Assembly (NCBI RefSeq): GCF_023283825.1
Contig: NZ_JAKILD010000017.1
Coordinates: 52,317 to 116,316 of the forward strand
Direction of reading: 5' to 3'
Origin: Shewanella olleyana
Lineage (GTDB): Bacteria; Pseudomonadota; Gammaproteobacteria; Enterobacterales; Shewanellaceae
Length of the DNA: 64,000 bases
The translations under genes were made by a program, and so were the position numbers. The notes beneath the pieces are model-generated. The model was given only the letters and a program-made list of their open reading frames with translations, made no database searches and was not told the DNA's origin. Shown piece after piece: positions 9,002-17,757 of the stretch; the first letter of the stretch is position 1; each line of letters begins with the position of its first letter.

Positions 9002-9042
9002 AAAAACACCTCAACTGAGATTATCTCGTTGAGGTGTTTTTA
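9002..9042 (+). terminator. Rho-independent terminator of FDH module 1
   Basis: AAAAACACCTCAACTGAGA pairs with TCTCGTTGAGGTGTTTTT with a short loop and ends in a T-run. It lies 30 bases after fdhC1 and separates the two FDH modules. Confidence 0.85.
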
Positions 9043-9833
9043 TTTGGCAGCTATTTTTTACTGATATGTCGATAAGCTCTTTATTCATAGTACCCAGTGA
9101 ATATAATTAGTGAAGGTTTTTATTATGTAAACAAGCTGTCTTTTCAAAGGGCGATATTCATGGGCTAAAACGCCCGATAAATAAACCTTGGGCATATCTC
9201 TCACTGACTCGATTTCAAAAAGTGACCTTCCTCTAGATTGTGATTTCCCTTCTCAATTAAGCACTGCTATAACCTGTCGTTTTTGACTGTAACCTCCGAA
9301 CAAATAATCTCTCTATCTTTGCCATATTTTAAATAAAGACGTCATTCGATTGTTAATGGGTTCATTAAAGCCAGTTAATCTTATTTTACTAACGTTTTAA
9401 TAGCTAAAAGTACTACAGAAGCTAGTTTTAAGTACCAAAAGCTATATGCAAATGGGAAGGCTTATCACTACTCATTAAGCATGACAATCCGGACTAACTT
9501 TATGAGATGTTAAAGTTTTTAACAATAGTTTCTTAGCCAATTGACGATTGGTTATCGGTGCAATGAGAGGTACTTATTTTAAAGTATGACTCAGTTAACG
9601 CTTTGTCGATTTTGTGTCGTTTTTTGGATTATGAACGGGGGTCAGATCAATTTATTTCAGCCTATCTCCCTATATATTAGCCGCGTTAATTTATGAAGAT
9701 TATTCATTTAGAAGTGTTTTTACCTTTTTGGTCCACTTTCATTAACTCGTTGTTAACAACTGGTTTTTGGTAATCGAAAAGGCCTATGAGGGCATCAACC
9801 AAGATGTTGATGTGATTTAAACCGGGAGTAAAG
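9043..9833. other. Long non-coding gap between the two FDH modules
   Basis: About 790 bases without a credible gene. It holds a palindrome TGTTAAA-gtt-TTTAACA at 9508-9524 that could be an operator. The phrase GGGGGTCAGATCAATTTATT near 9636 resembles sequences seen beside REP-type transposases, though no transposase is present. A hairpin CATCAAC/GTTGATG lies at 9793-9812, just before fdhX2. No sigma-54 site like that of module 1 is visible, so module 2 probably has its own, different promoter here. Confidence 0.5.
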
Positions 9834-10031
9834 ATGAAGAAGCAACAGCCTGATCTGAACCGCAGATCTTTGCTGAAAGCCATCACCGTAGGTAGCGCTG
9901 CTACTGCAGCTATCGCTGTATCAGGTGTGAGTGTGGCTAAAGCAACCGAGAGTAACATTGGCAGCACTGATGCTAAAGGTTACAAAGAAACTGCGCATAT
10001 TCGTAGCTACTACGATAGCTTACGCGGCTAA
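9834..10031 (+). CDS. fdhX: FdhX, second small Tat-targeted FDH protein
   Basis: A 65-residue paralogue of the protein at 4222. The twin-arginine motif here is NRRSLLKAITVGSAATA, followed by an Ala/Val export segment and the conserved tail YKETAHIRSYYDSLRG. CGGGAG lies seven bases before the ATG. It heads the second module and lies 18 bases before fdhA2. Its function is unknown beyond constant association with periplasmic formate dehydrogenase. Confidence 0.85.
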   Translation: MKKQQPDLNRRSLLKAITVGSAATAAIAVSGVSVAKATESNIGSTDAKGYKETAHIRSYYDSLRG

Positions 10032-10049
10032 ATTCAGGAGAAATAAGCG

Positions 10050-12905
10050 ATGAAGTTAACTCGCAAGTCTACCGCAGCTCCTAAAGCTGCAAGCAAGTCG
10101 CTCGGTATCAACCGTCGTCAATTTATGAAGAATGCAGGTATTGCTACTGGTGGTATCGCCGCTGCTTCATTAATGGGCACAGGTATGATGCGTAGAGCTG
10201 AAGCTCATGATGTACCGCATGACGCACCAACTGAAATCAAACGTACAGTATGTTCTGCATGTGCTGTTGGTTGTGGTTTATACGCTGAAGTACAAAATGG
10301 CGTTTGGACAGGTCAAGAGCCTGCATTCGATCATCCATTCAATGCTGGCGGTCACTGTGCTAAAGGTGCAGCAATCCGTGAACATGGTCATGGTGAGAAG
10401 CGTCTTAAATACCCTATGAAACTTGTTGATGGCAAGTGGAAGAAATTATCTTGGGAGCAGGCTTACAATGAAGTCGGCGACAAGATGCTAGATATCCGTG
10501 AAGAGTCAGGTCCTGATTCTGTTTACTTCATGGGTAGTGCCAAGTTCTCGAACGAAGGCTGTTACATGTACCGTAAGTTTGCGGCTATGTGGGGCACGAA
10601 CAACGTCGATCACTCTGCACGTATTTGTCACTCTACCACGGTAGCTGGTGTTGCTAACACTTGGGGCTACGGTGCGCAAACAAACTCTTTCAATGATATC
10701 CAGAATGCAAATGCAATCTTCTTCATCGGTTCAAACCCGGCTGAAGCGCATCCAGTTGCAATGCAGCATATCTTATTAGCGAAAGAGAAAAACAACGCAA
10801 AAATTATCGTTGTTGACCCTCGTTTCTCACGTACTGCAGCGCACGCTGACCTACATTGTGGTCTACGTCCTGGTACTGATATCCCATTCATCTACGGTAT
10901 GCTTTGGCACATCTTTGAAAATGGTTGGGAAGATAAGACGTTCATCAAAGAGCGTGTTTTCGAAATGGAATCAATTCGCGCTGAAGCGAAAAAATTCCCA
11001 CCAAAAGAAGTTGCTAACGTAACGGGTTGTACTGAAGAAGAAGTTTACCAAGCAGCTAAGCTGATGGCAGATAACCGTCCTGGTACAGTTATTTGGTGTA
11101 TGGGTGGTACTCAGCATCACGTAGGTAATGCTAACACTCGTGCATACTGTCTACTTCAACTAGCCCTAGGTAACATGGGTGTTTCTGGTGGCGGTACTAA
11201 CATTTTCCGTGGTCACGATAACGTTCAAGGCGCAACTGACTTAGGTCTACTGTTTGATAACCTTCCTGGTTACTACGGTCTGACTTCTGCAGCATGGGAT
11301 CACTGGACAAACGTTTGGGATCTAGACAGAGAGTGGGTTAATGGTCGTTTCGATCATGGCACTTACTTAGGTCGTGAGCCAATGACGACTCCTGGTATGC
11401 CTTGTTCTCGCTGGCACGATGGTGTGTTAGAAGACAAGAGCAAGCTAGCTCAGAAAGATAACATTCGTATGGCATTCTTCTGGGGACAATCAGTTAACAC
11501 TGGTGTTCGTCAAAATGACATCCGTGATGCACTAGACAAGATGGACACTGTAGTGGTTGTGGATCCTTTCCCAACTATGGCAGGTGTTATGCACCGTCGT
11601 CAAAATGGTGTTTACTTACTACCAGCTTGTACTCAGTTCGAAACTGAAGGTTCTGTTTCTAACTCAGGTCGTTCACAGCAATGGCGTGAAAAAGTTGTTG
11701 AGCCATTATTTGAATCAAAAACTGACCTTGAGATTATGTACCGCTTATCTCAAAAGCTTGGTTTTGCTGAGCAATACACCAAACGTATCGAAAAAGATGC
11801 CAATGATGTATTAGTGATTGAAGATATTACTCGTGAAATCAACCGCGGTATGTGGACAATTGGTATGACAGGTCAAAGCCCTGAGCGTATCAAGCAACAC
11901 ACTCAAAACTGGGGCACGTTCAGCAACAAGACTCTTGAAGCTGCTGGCGGACCAGCTAAAGGCGAAACTTACGGTTTACCTTGGCCTTGTTGGGGTACGC
12001 CAGAGCAGAAGCATCCTGGTACTCAGATTTTGTATAACACAAGCAAACACGTTAAAGACGGTGGTGGTAACTTCCGTGCACGTTACGGTGTGGAATACAA
12101 AGGTGAAAACCTACTTGCTGAAGGTAGCTTCTCTAAAGGCGCTGAAATCACTGACGGTTACCCAGAGTTCACTGCCGACATGCTTAAGCAATTAGGCTGG
12201 TGGGACGAACTAACAGCTGAAGAAAAAGCATCAGCTGAAGGTAAGAACTGGAAGACTGATATTTCAGGCGGTATCGTTCGTGTTGCTGTTAAGCACGGCT
12301 GTATCCCATTCGGTAACGCTAAAGCGCGTTGTATCGTTTGGAACTTCCCAGATGTTGTACCTGTTCACCGTGAGCCGTTATACACATCTCGTCGTGATCT
12401 TGTATCTAAGTACCCAACGCATGACGATATGCAAGTTCATCGTCTACCTACGCTGTACAAGACTATTCAAGACAATGATAACAGCGCTAAGTACCCACTA
12501 GTCATGACTTCTGGTCGTCTGGTTGAGTATGAAGGTGGTGGTGAAGAGTCTCGTTCTAACCCTTGGTTAGCAGAACTTCAACAACAAATGTTTGTTGAAA
12601 TGAACCCTGCTGACGCAGCTGATCGCGGTCTTCGTGATGGTGACAATGTTTGGTTAGAAGGTGCTGAAGGCGGCCGCATTAAGATTAAAGCTATGGTTAC
12701 TCCACGCGTTAAGCCTGGTGTTACTTGGATGCCTTACCACTTCGCAGGTGTGATGAGTGGTGAAAGTCTTGAGCCTAACTATCCGGAAGGAACAGTTCCT
12801 TACGTTATCGGCGAGTCTTGTAATACTGCAATGACCTATGGTTATGACCCTGTAACACAAATGCAGGAAACCAAAGCGTCGCTTTGTCAAATTGAGAAAG
12901 CATAA
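10050..12905 (+). CDS. fdhA: Formate dehydrogenase catalytic subunit 2 (Mo-bisPGD)
   Basis: 951 residues, collinear and highly similar to fdhA1. The Tat signal is NRRQFMKN. The [4Fe-4S] motif is CSACAVGCG with GGHCAKGAAIREHG, so the first cysteine pair has Ala where copy 1 has His. The active site ARICHSTTVAGVANTWG again has Cys, not selenocysteine. Divergence concentrates in the surface loops, for example KNNAKIIVVDPRFSRTAAH and the region around residues 600-640. CAGGAG lies nine bases before ATG 10050. It probably forms a separate periplasmic enzyme with FdhB2 and FdhC2 under different control. Confidence 0.95.
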   Translation: MKLTRKSTAAPKAASKSLGINRRQFMKNAGIATGGIAAASLMGTGMMRRAEAHDVPHDAPTEIKRTVCSACAVGCGLYAEVQNGVWTGQEPAFDHPFNAGGHCAKGAAIREHGHGEKRLKYPMKLVDGKWKKLSWEQAYNEVGDKMLDIREESGPDSVYFMGSAKFSNEGCYMYRKFAAMWGTNNVDHSARICHSTTVAGVANTWGYGAQTNSFNDIQNANAIFFIGSNPAEAHPVAMQHILLAKEKNNAKIIVVDPRFSRTAAHADLHCGLRPGTDIPFIYGMLWHIFENGWEDKTFIKERVFEMESIRAEAKKFPPKEVANVTGCTEEEVYQAAKLMADNRPGTVIWCMGGTQHHVGNANTRAYCLLQLALGNMGVSGGGTNIFRGHDNVQGATDLGLLFDNLPGYYGLTSAAWDHWTNVWDLDREWVNGRFDHGTYLGREPMTTPGMPCSRWHDGVLEDKSKLAQKDNIRMAFFWGQSVNTGVRQNDIRDALDKMDTVVVVDPFPTMAGVMHRRQNGVYLLPACTQFETEGSVSNSGRSQQWREKVVEPLFESKTDLEIMYRLSQKLGFAEQYTKRIEKDANDVLVIEDITREINRGMWTIGMTGQSPERIKQHTQNWGTFSNKTLEAAGGPAKGETYGLPWPCWGTPEQKHPGTQILYNTSKHVKDGGGNFRARYGVEYKGENLLAEGSFSKGAEITDGYPEFTADMLKQLGWWDELTAEEKASAEGKNWKTDISGGIVRVAVKHGCIPFGNAKARCIVWNFPDVVPVHREPLYTSRRDLVSKYPTHDDMQVHRLPTLYKTIQDNDNSAKYPLVMTSGRLVEYEGGGEESRSNPWLAELQQQMFVEMNPADAADRGLRDGDNVWLEGAEGGRIKIKAMVTPRVKPGVTWMPYHFAGVMSGESLEPNYPEGTVPYVIGESCNTAMTYGYDPVTQMQETKASLCQIEKA

Positions 12906-12933
12906 CTGCAGCTTAAGCTAGGAGAATTGCCAA

Positions 12934-13503
12934 ATGGCTACAATGAAATTTTTATGTGATACCAAGCGCTGCATTGAATGTAATGGTTGTGTCACAGCTT
13001 GTAAAAACGAAAATGACTCTGCTCTTGAGTGGGGCATTCAACGTCGTCGCGTAGTAACTATCAATGATGGTATGAAAGGCGAAGCGTCAATCTCAGTTGC
13101 ATGTATGCACTGTAGCGATGCACCTTGTATGGCGGTTTGTCCTGCAAACTGTTTCTACAAAACAGAAGACGGCATTGTACTTCACGACAAAGATACTTGT
13201 ATCGGTTGTGGTTACTGTTTATATGCATGTCCTTTCGGTGCTCCACAGTTCCCTCAGTCAGGCGCTTTCGGCAGCCGTGGCAAGATGGACAAGTGTACTT
13301 TCTGTGCCGGTGGCCCTGAAGCTGATCACTCTCATGAAGAGCGTGAAAAGTACGGTGCTAACCGTCTTGCAGAAGGCAAACTTCCTATGTGTGCTGAACT
13401 TTGTTCAACCAAAGCATTACTTGCTGGTGATGCAGAAATCGTTTCTGCCATCTTCCGTGAGCGTGTTGCTTATCGCGGTTCTAACAAAGGTGTTTGGGGT
13501 TAA
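12934..13503 (+). CDS. fdhB: Formate dehydrogenase iron-sulfur subunit 2
   Basis: 189 residues, nearly identical to the copy at 7316 in its first 60 residues and in all four cysteine groups (CIECNGCVTACKNEN, CMHCSDAPCMAVCPANC, CIGCGYCLYACPFG, CTFCAGG with CAELC). It conducts electrons from FdhA2 to FdhC2 through four [4Fe-4S] clusters. TAGGAG precedes the start. It is shorter at the C-terminus than copy 1. The strong conservation suggests recent duplication or purifying selection on the interaction surface. Confidence 0.95.
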   Translation: MATMKFLCDTKRCIECNGCVTACKNENDSALEWGIQRRRVVTINDGMKGEASISVACMHCSDAPCMAVCPANCFYKTEDGIVLHDKDTCIGCGYCLYACPFGAPQFPQSGAFGSRGKMDKCTFCAGGPEADHSHEEREKYGANRLAEGKLPMCAELCSTKALLAGDAEIVSAIFRERVAYRGSNKGVWG

Positions 13504-13532
13504 CCTCCAAACTTGTTAGTCAGCTTAGCTAT

Positions 13533-13556
13533 GATGCCTGAGATGACTCAGGCATC
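13533..13556 (+). other. Perfect 10-bp hairpin between fdhB2 and fdhC2
   Basis: GATGCCTGAG (13533-13542), loop ATGA, CTCAGGCATC (13547-13556), about 20 bases before the fdhC2 start. It has no U-tract. It mirrors in position, but not in sequence, the hairpin before fdhC1. Confidence 0.65.
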
Positions 13557-13577
13557 GAGTAGCATAGAGGATGTATT

Positions 13578-14567
13578 ATGAACAAGTGGTTCAAACAAAT
13601 TGGCGTAGTTATCGCACTGATGTTAAGTGTTATGACATTCGCACACGCAAGTGGCAGTGGTGAAGAATCTCTTACCGTTCAAGATGGCAATGCACAGTTA
13701 TGGGCACAGCTTAAAGACGGTGTAGAGGGACGTACCACTTCTACAAGTGAGTTCCATGCGCAACCAATCAATACTTATGATTTACGTGTATTCGAACTTC
13801 GTAGTGACTTATTAGCGCCAGCTTTAATGGCTGCGCTATTTGGTATGATCATCATCTTCTTACTGTTTATTAAAATAAACGGTATTTCAAAATTACACGG
13901 TGGTTTCACCGGTAAGATGGTGTATCGCTGGTCTAAATTTGATGTATCAATTCACTGGTTAGGTGCGATTCCTTGCTTGTTATTGATTCTAACTGGTTTA
14001 GTACTACTTGCTGGCCGTTTCTTCTTCCAACCGTATATCGGTGAAGGTATGTGGTCTAGCTTAGTCTACATTGCTAAAGAAGTTCACGATTATATGGCTA
14101 TCCCATTCATGTTGGGTTGGGCGTTAATGACGGTACTTTGGGCTAAAAACCAAATGCCTAAGATGTACGATCTTAAGTGGATGATGGTTGTTGGTGGTTA
14201 CATCAACTTCGGTCCATTTAAAGGTAAGCACCCTGACGCTGGTTTTGCCAACGCTGGTGAAAAAATGTGGTTCTGGGCTTTCGCTCTATTCGGTCTATTC
14301 ATATCAGTATCAGGAATGTTATTACTGTTCCCGAACTTATTTGAACCAAGCCGTAACCTAAGCTTACTGGCTCTTGTTGTTCACTCAGTAAGTGCTATCG
14401 TTATCTGTGCTTTCTCTATCGTGCATATCTTCATGGCGACAGCTATGTCTGAAGGTGGTATGGATTGTATGGTGTCGGGCTACTGTGATGAGCAGTGGGC
14501 TAAGCAACATCACAATCTTTGGTATGACGAAATCAAAGAAAAAGGCGAGCTTAAATATAAAGACTAA
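13578..14567 (+). CDS. fdhC: Formate dehydrogenase cytochrome b subunit 2
   Basis: 329 residues. A cleavable signal (ALMLSVMTFAHA) is followed by a short periplasmic region, then membrane helices bearing the family motifs GKHPDAGFANAGEKMWFW, SIHWLGAIPC and IVHIFMATAMSEGG with haem-ligand histidines. It anchors the second FDH and transfers electrons to quinone. The first 90 residues differ more from copy 1 than the membrane domain does. AGAGGATG provides the ribosome site. It is followed by a terminator at 14589-14625. Confidence 0.92.
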   Translation: MNKWFKQIGVVIALMLSVMTFAHASGSGEESLTVQDGNAQLWAQLKDGVEGRTTSTSEFHAQPINTYDLRVFELRSDLLAPALMAALFGMIIIFLLFIKINGISKLHGGFTGKMVYRWSKFDVSIHWLGAIPCLLLILTGLVLLAGRFFFQPYIGEGMWSSLVYIAKEVHDYMAIPFMLGWALMTVLWAKNQMPKMYDLKWMMVVGGYINFGPFKGKHPDAGFANAGEKMWFWAFALFGLFISVSGMLLLFPNLFEPSRNLSLLALVVHSVSAIVICAFSIVHIFMATAMSEGGMDCMVSGYCDEQWAKQHHNLWYDEIKEKGELKYKD

Positions 14568-14588
14568 TTAGTCTTAATTTAAAGTCGT

Positions 14589-14625
14589 AAACACCCTTAA
14601 AGGCACTGCTTTTGAGGGTGTTTTT
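14589..14625 (+). terminator. Rho-independent terminator of FDH module 2
   Basis: AAACACCCTtaaa pairs with AGGGTGTTTTT across a loop including GGCACTGC; the T-run ends near 14625. It lies about 20 bases after fdhC2. Confidence 0.8.
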
Positions 14626-14735
14626 GTATCTGGAATATGAACCCCATATTGTTAACATTAATCTTTGTTATATTTAACATGTGGATAGTGTACATTAGGT
14701 GTTGGTTATTTAATGAGTGCTAATCTGTGATCTCC

Positions 14736-14749
14736 TTGGTAAAAATCAA
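14736..14749 (+). promoter_or_regulatory. FNR/EtrA-type site upstream of the HemN-like gene
   Basis: TTGGT-AAAA-ATCAA differs from the FNR consensus TTGAT-N4-ATCAA at one position. It lies about 130 bases before the HemN-like gene, leaving space for a downstream promoter. Anaerobic control of an oxygen-independent haem enzyme would be expected; this is an inference from the motif. The rest of 14626-14878 is non-coding. Confidence 0.6.
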
Positions 14750-14878
14750 CTGTCATTGTTGTGATTAACCTCCAAGTTATAGATAGTTCACATAATGGTT
14801 ACTCGATTGAGAGTACTCTGCATAATCGACAACTCATTAGCGTTGTTAGTGTGTACATATTTTTAGATAGGAAGTGCT

Positions 14879-16216
14879 ATGTCATCAATAATTAAGCCAT
14901 CAGATAAAATTATCCAATCGCCTTACGAAGCGAATATTACCACCCCAGATTGGATGATTAATGGGATGGAGAAAGTGATGCAGTTTTATGTCGATCGTAA
15001 TTTACGATTGGATACTGTATCTGCTGAAATGATGCCAAAGCCGGTTGAAGGTAAAAAGTACATGCTTTATGCGCATGTGCCTTTTTGTCATACCCTGTGT
15101 TCATACTGTACTTTCCATCGCTTCCTGTTTAAGGAAGAAAAAGCGCGCAGCTATTTTGTTTCTTTACGTAAAGAAATGGATATGGTCAAAAACTTAGGTT
15201 ATGACTTTGAATCTATGTACATCGGTGGCGGTACCACGACTGTTCTAGAAGATGAACTTGCACGCACCATTGAACACGCAAAAACCTTATTCCCCAATAT
15301 AAAAGAAGTGTCGTGTGAATCTGACCCTCAACATTTAGACAGTGAAGGCTTTAAGCAGTTAAAAGGCTTAGTGGACCGTATGTCGATTGGTGTTCAGAGT
15401 TTTAACGATGACATTTTGACCATGACTGATCGAATCGAAAAATTTGGTACGGGTCAGCAAACATTTGATCGCATCATGGCGGCAAAAGAATTATTCCCGA
15501 TTATTAACGTCGATTTGATTTTTGGTTTCCGTGGTCAAACGGATGAAATTATCCAGCACGATTTGGATATGGCATCGAAGCTTGATCCTCGTCAGATAAC
15601 CACTTACCCATTGATGATTACTCACCAAACACGTAAGAGTGTTAAAGGAAAACTTGCCGCGCCGCACGGAGATATGGTTCGTCAATATCGTCAAATTTTG
15701 AATAGCTTGAATGGCCAATACACTCAGTTATCAGGTTGGGCATTCGGTAAAGCCAATAACGAAGGCTTTGATGAATACGTTATCGATTTCGATGAATATT
15801 TAGGGGTGGGTTCTGGATCATTCAGCTTCTTAGATGACACATTGTATGTGAATACCTTCTCACTCAAGAAATACCAACAGCGTATTGAAAACGGTCTGAT
15901 GGGTGTTGAGCAACAAAAACAATATGGCAAAAAAGAAGTGATGCAATACCGCTTCTTACTGGGCATGTTCTCAGGTCGTTTATCACGTAAGTATTTCCGC
16001 GATACGTTTGGTGTGAATTTAGATACAGCGTTATTTAAAGAAATGGCATCAATGAAATTGATGGGTGCGATTAAAAATGACCCTAATGATCCTGACAACA
16101 TTATTTGGACCGATAACGGTAAAATGATGGGATTATTGATGATGAAAGAATTCTATTCAGGCATGGATAATGTACGTGCACAACTGCGTAAGCCATTAAA
16201 GCCAGAAGATATGTAA
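14879..16216 (+). CDS. HemN-like radical SAM protein (coproporphyrinogen III oxidase family)
   Basis: 445 residues. The radical SAM cluster motif CHTLCSYC (CX3CX2C) lies at about residues 66-73 in HVPFCHTLCSYCTF, followed by the glycine-rich SAM site YIGGGTTTV and GVQSFNDDIL, all typical of HemN/HemW proteins. True HemN makes protoporphyrinogen IX from coproporphyrinogen III anaerobically, whereas HemW-like members carry haem. This protein has an unusual N-terminus and cannot be assigned to either with certainty. TAGGAAG precedes the ATG. An FNR-type site lies upstream, and a terminator follows at 16246. Confidence 0.8.
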   Translation: MSSIIKPSDKIIQSPYEANITTPDWMINGMEKVMQFYVDRNLRLDTVSAEMMPKPVEGKKYMLYAHVPFCHTLCSYCTFHRFLFKEEKARSYFVSLRKEMDMVKNLGYDFESMYIGGGTTTVLEDELARTIEHAKTLFPNIKEVSCESDPQHLDSEGFKQLKGLVDRMSIGVQSFNDDILTMTDRIEKFGTGQQTFDRIMAAKELFPIINVDLIFGFRGQTDEIIQHDLDMASKLDPRQITTYPLMITHQTRKSVKGKLAAPHGDMVRQYRQILNSLNGQYTQLSGWAFGKANNEGFDEYVIDFDEYLGVGSGSFSFLDDTLYVNTFSLKKYQQRIENGLMGVEQQKQYGKKEVMQYRFLLGMFSGRLSRKYFRDTFGVNLDTALFKEMASMKLMGAIKNDPNDPDNIIWTDNGKMMGLLMMKEFYSGMDNVRAQLRKPLKPEDM

Positions 16217-16245
16217 TTCTGAGCTTTTTTGAAATAGCTAAAATC

Positions 16246-16276
16246 AAGGCAGTGATAATCCTCACTGCCTTTTTTG
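16246..16276 (+). terminator. Rho-independent terminator after the HemN-like gene
   Basis: AAGGCAGTGA, six-base loop, TCACTGCCTTTTTT: a ten-base stem with a T-run, 30 bases after the stop codon. Confidence 0.88.
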
Positions 16277-16379
16277 TTTTTTGCAGTATACTGATTTCGA
16301 TATCGACCGAAGGTGCTATTCATTTTAAGCGTTTTTAAGACCTTCAATTTGAGATTGAATGCTGAATATAGAGACTGCT

Positions 16380-17219
16380 ATGGCCAATATTTTACTGCTT
16401 GCCAATATTAACTGTGATCGACTACTTCAATTAGATAAACCGCTACAAACAGGCGGACGCTTCCATTATCAAGATGGTGGTTTAAGGCTAGGTGGAGGCG
16501 GTGCTAATACAGGCATCGGTTTAGTTTGGGCAGGTCATTCTGTGTCTCTAGTCAGCCAAGTGGGCAATGATAAAGTTGGTAATTGGATACTGGCTCAAGC
16601 CAGCACTCAAGGTCTCGACTGCCGTTTAGTTGAGCGATTTAATGGCAATACCTGCGAGATGCTATTGGTGATGACACCGGATGGTGAGCGGACGATTATT
16701 CGCCCTGAACGACCTATTTTTGAATTATCTTCCCCGCCTAAATGGCAACAATTTGATGCTCTTTATACAAACTCTTCAGCTAAGGGCATCAGTGGTTGGA
16801 CTGAGTCCGCTTTAGGCTATTGTCTTGTGGTTTCGCAACTAGCCAAAGATGAACGAGTGCGCCCATGTCATATTCTCATCGCTTCTATTACTGATATGCA
16901 GGGGCGCTGCAATCAAGACAAATGGCGCTTTGCAACTCAAATAGCCGGTGAATCATTGCGCTACTTTGTGGTAACCGATGGTGAAAATGGCGCCATCGCT
17001 TACAGTGAGCATGATCAAGTACATGTGCCTGCTGTTCTATCAGAGGTGGTGGATACTACAGGCGCAGGCGATGCATACGCCGCAGGTTTAATTCACTTTC
17101 TGTGTCAGCAAAAATCCATCACAGAAGCGATGGAAGAAGGGGCGAGGTGGGCGGCTTTTGCTGTCGCGACACACAGCTCAGTACCTGGAGAAGGGTTAAA
17201 AAATTATTTACAAAAATGA
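16380..17219 (+). CDS. PfkB-family carbohydrate kinase
   Basis: About 279 residues of ribokinase/PfkB fold. The N-terminal glycine motif is RLGGGGANTGIGLVWAGH, and the C-terminal signature VVDTTGAGDAYAAGLIHFL contains the catalytic Asp and the anion hole. The middle of the protein is shorter than in ribokinase. The sugar substrate cannot be read from the sequence. The start is uncertain between ATG 16380, giving MANILLLAN, and ATG 16359; neither has a strong ribosome site. The gene stands alone between two terminators. Confidence 0.82.
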   Translation: MANILLLANINCDRLLQLDKPLQTGGRFHYQDGGLRLGGGGANTGIGLVWAGHSVSLVSQVGNDKVGNWILAQASTQGLDCRLVERFNGNTCEMLLVMTPDGERTIIRPERPIFELSSPPKWQQFDALYTNSSAKGISGWTESALGYCLVVSQLAKDERVRPCHILIASITDMQGRCNQDKWRFATQIAGESLRYFVVTDGENGAIAYSEHDQVHVPAVLSEVVDTTGAGDAYAAGLIHFLCQQKSITEAMEEGARWAAFAVATHSSVPGEGLKNYLQK

Positions 17220-17252
17220 GGCTAATTTGCTTTTTAGATTTATTTCATTTTT

Positions 17253-17297
17253 CCGTCACATAACTGTCGCTAACCTGTCATGAATTGCTTCTATAAT
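17253..17297 (+). promoter_or_regulatory. Pho box and promoter of a candidate small RNA
   Basis: Three 11-base direct repeats, CCGTCACATAA (17253-17263), CTGTCGCTAAC (17264-17274) and CTGTCATGAAT (17275-17285), match the PhoB half-site CTGTCA with 11-base phasing. TATAAT follows at 17292-17297, ten bases after the last CTGTCAT, which is the spacing of classic PhoB promoters. Transcription should start near 17304. No sigma-70 -35 box is needed in such promoters. Confidence 0.75.
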
Positions 17298-17303
17298 TTC
17301 GCC

Positions 17304-17443
17304 GTAATTTGTTGAAAGCCAAATCTTTTCCGCTAAAGATTTGTTTCAAATAAATCTTCCTACTTCCTGGGAGCTCATCACAACCCTATTTTATTTGTTC
17401 GAATTTATGACCCTGTATTCCCCCATTTACAGGGTCTTTTTTT
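17304..17443 (+). ncRNA. Candidate PhoB-controlled small RNA
   Basis: About 140 bases between a Pho-box promoter and a strong terminator, with no open frame that has a ribosome site. A 5' hairpin AAATCTTT/AAAGATTT (17321-17342) is followed by an unpaired pyrimidine-rich stretch with CTTCCTACTTCCT, complementary to Shine-Dalgarno sequences, and a U-rich segment before the terminator. This is the architecture of Hfq-dependent regulators of the Pho regulon. Transcription is inferred, not shown. The alternative is a terminated leader of the MOSC gene 310 bases downstream. Confidence 0.6.
17409..17443 (+). terminator. Rho-independent terminator of the small RNA
   Basis: GACCCTGT (17409-17416), twelve-base loop, ACAGGGTC (17429-17436), then seven T. 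There is no coding gene within 180 bases upstream. The segment 17444-17757 holds only the short palindrome GTCGCcGCGAC and no gene. Confidence 0.88.
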
Positions 17444-17757
17444 GTCTTGAAAAAACTTATCAAAATAAGCTAAACCGTAAACACTGAGATTTGAAGGTAA
17501 AAGTCGCCGCGACCTTAATGTTTATCGTTTAGAGCAAAATTGGTTTAACCCGTTCGTGTATACCAGCTCGCTTAGAGGTTATTATCTATGCGACGATTAT
17601 TTTGGTGCTGAATATCGTCAACTGAATCTTCAGAAGATTTAACTCATCAAACTAATATCGCATTGTACCAAGGCAAAAGAACACGCCCTAGTATTGTCCT
17701 ATTTATTAATTGTATTATTAAAAACACTACTACAAACATAATGACGAGAGAGTCTTA

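Noticed and set aside
9236..9254. CRP-like site TGTGATTTCCCTTCTCAA before module 2
   Set aside because: Only the left half matches TGTGA; the right half does not fit TCACA.
9808..9821. FNR-like TTGATGTGATTTAA before fdhX2
   Set aside because: Two mismatches in the right half and a place within 26 bases of the start codon make it unlikely as an activator site.
9704..9967. Minus-strand open frame over fdhX2
   Set aside because: It overlaps the Tat protein on the other strand and reads as low-complexity shadow sequence.
4440..12905. Selenocysteine in the FDH catalytic subunits
   Set aside because: The active-site codon in both is TGT in ARICHS, and neither frame contains an internal TGA.
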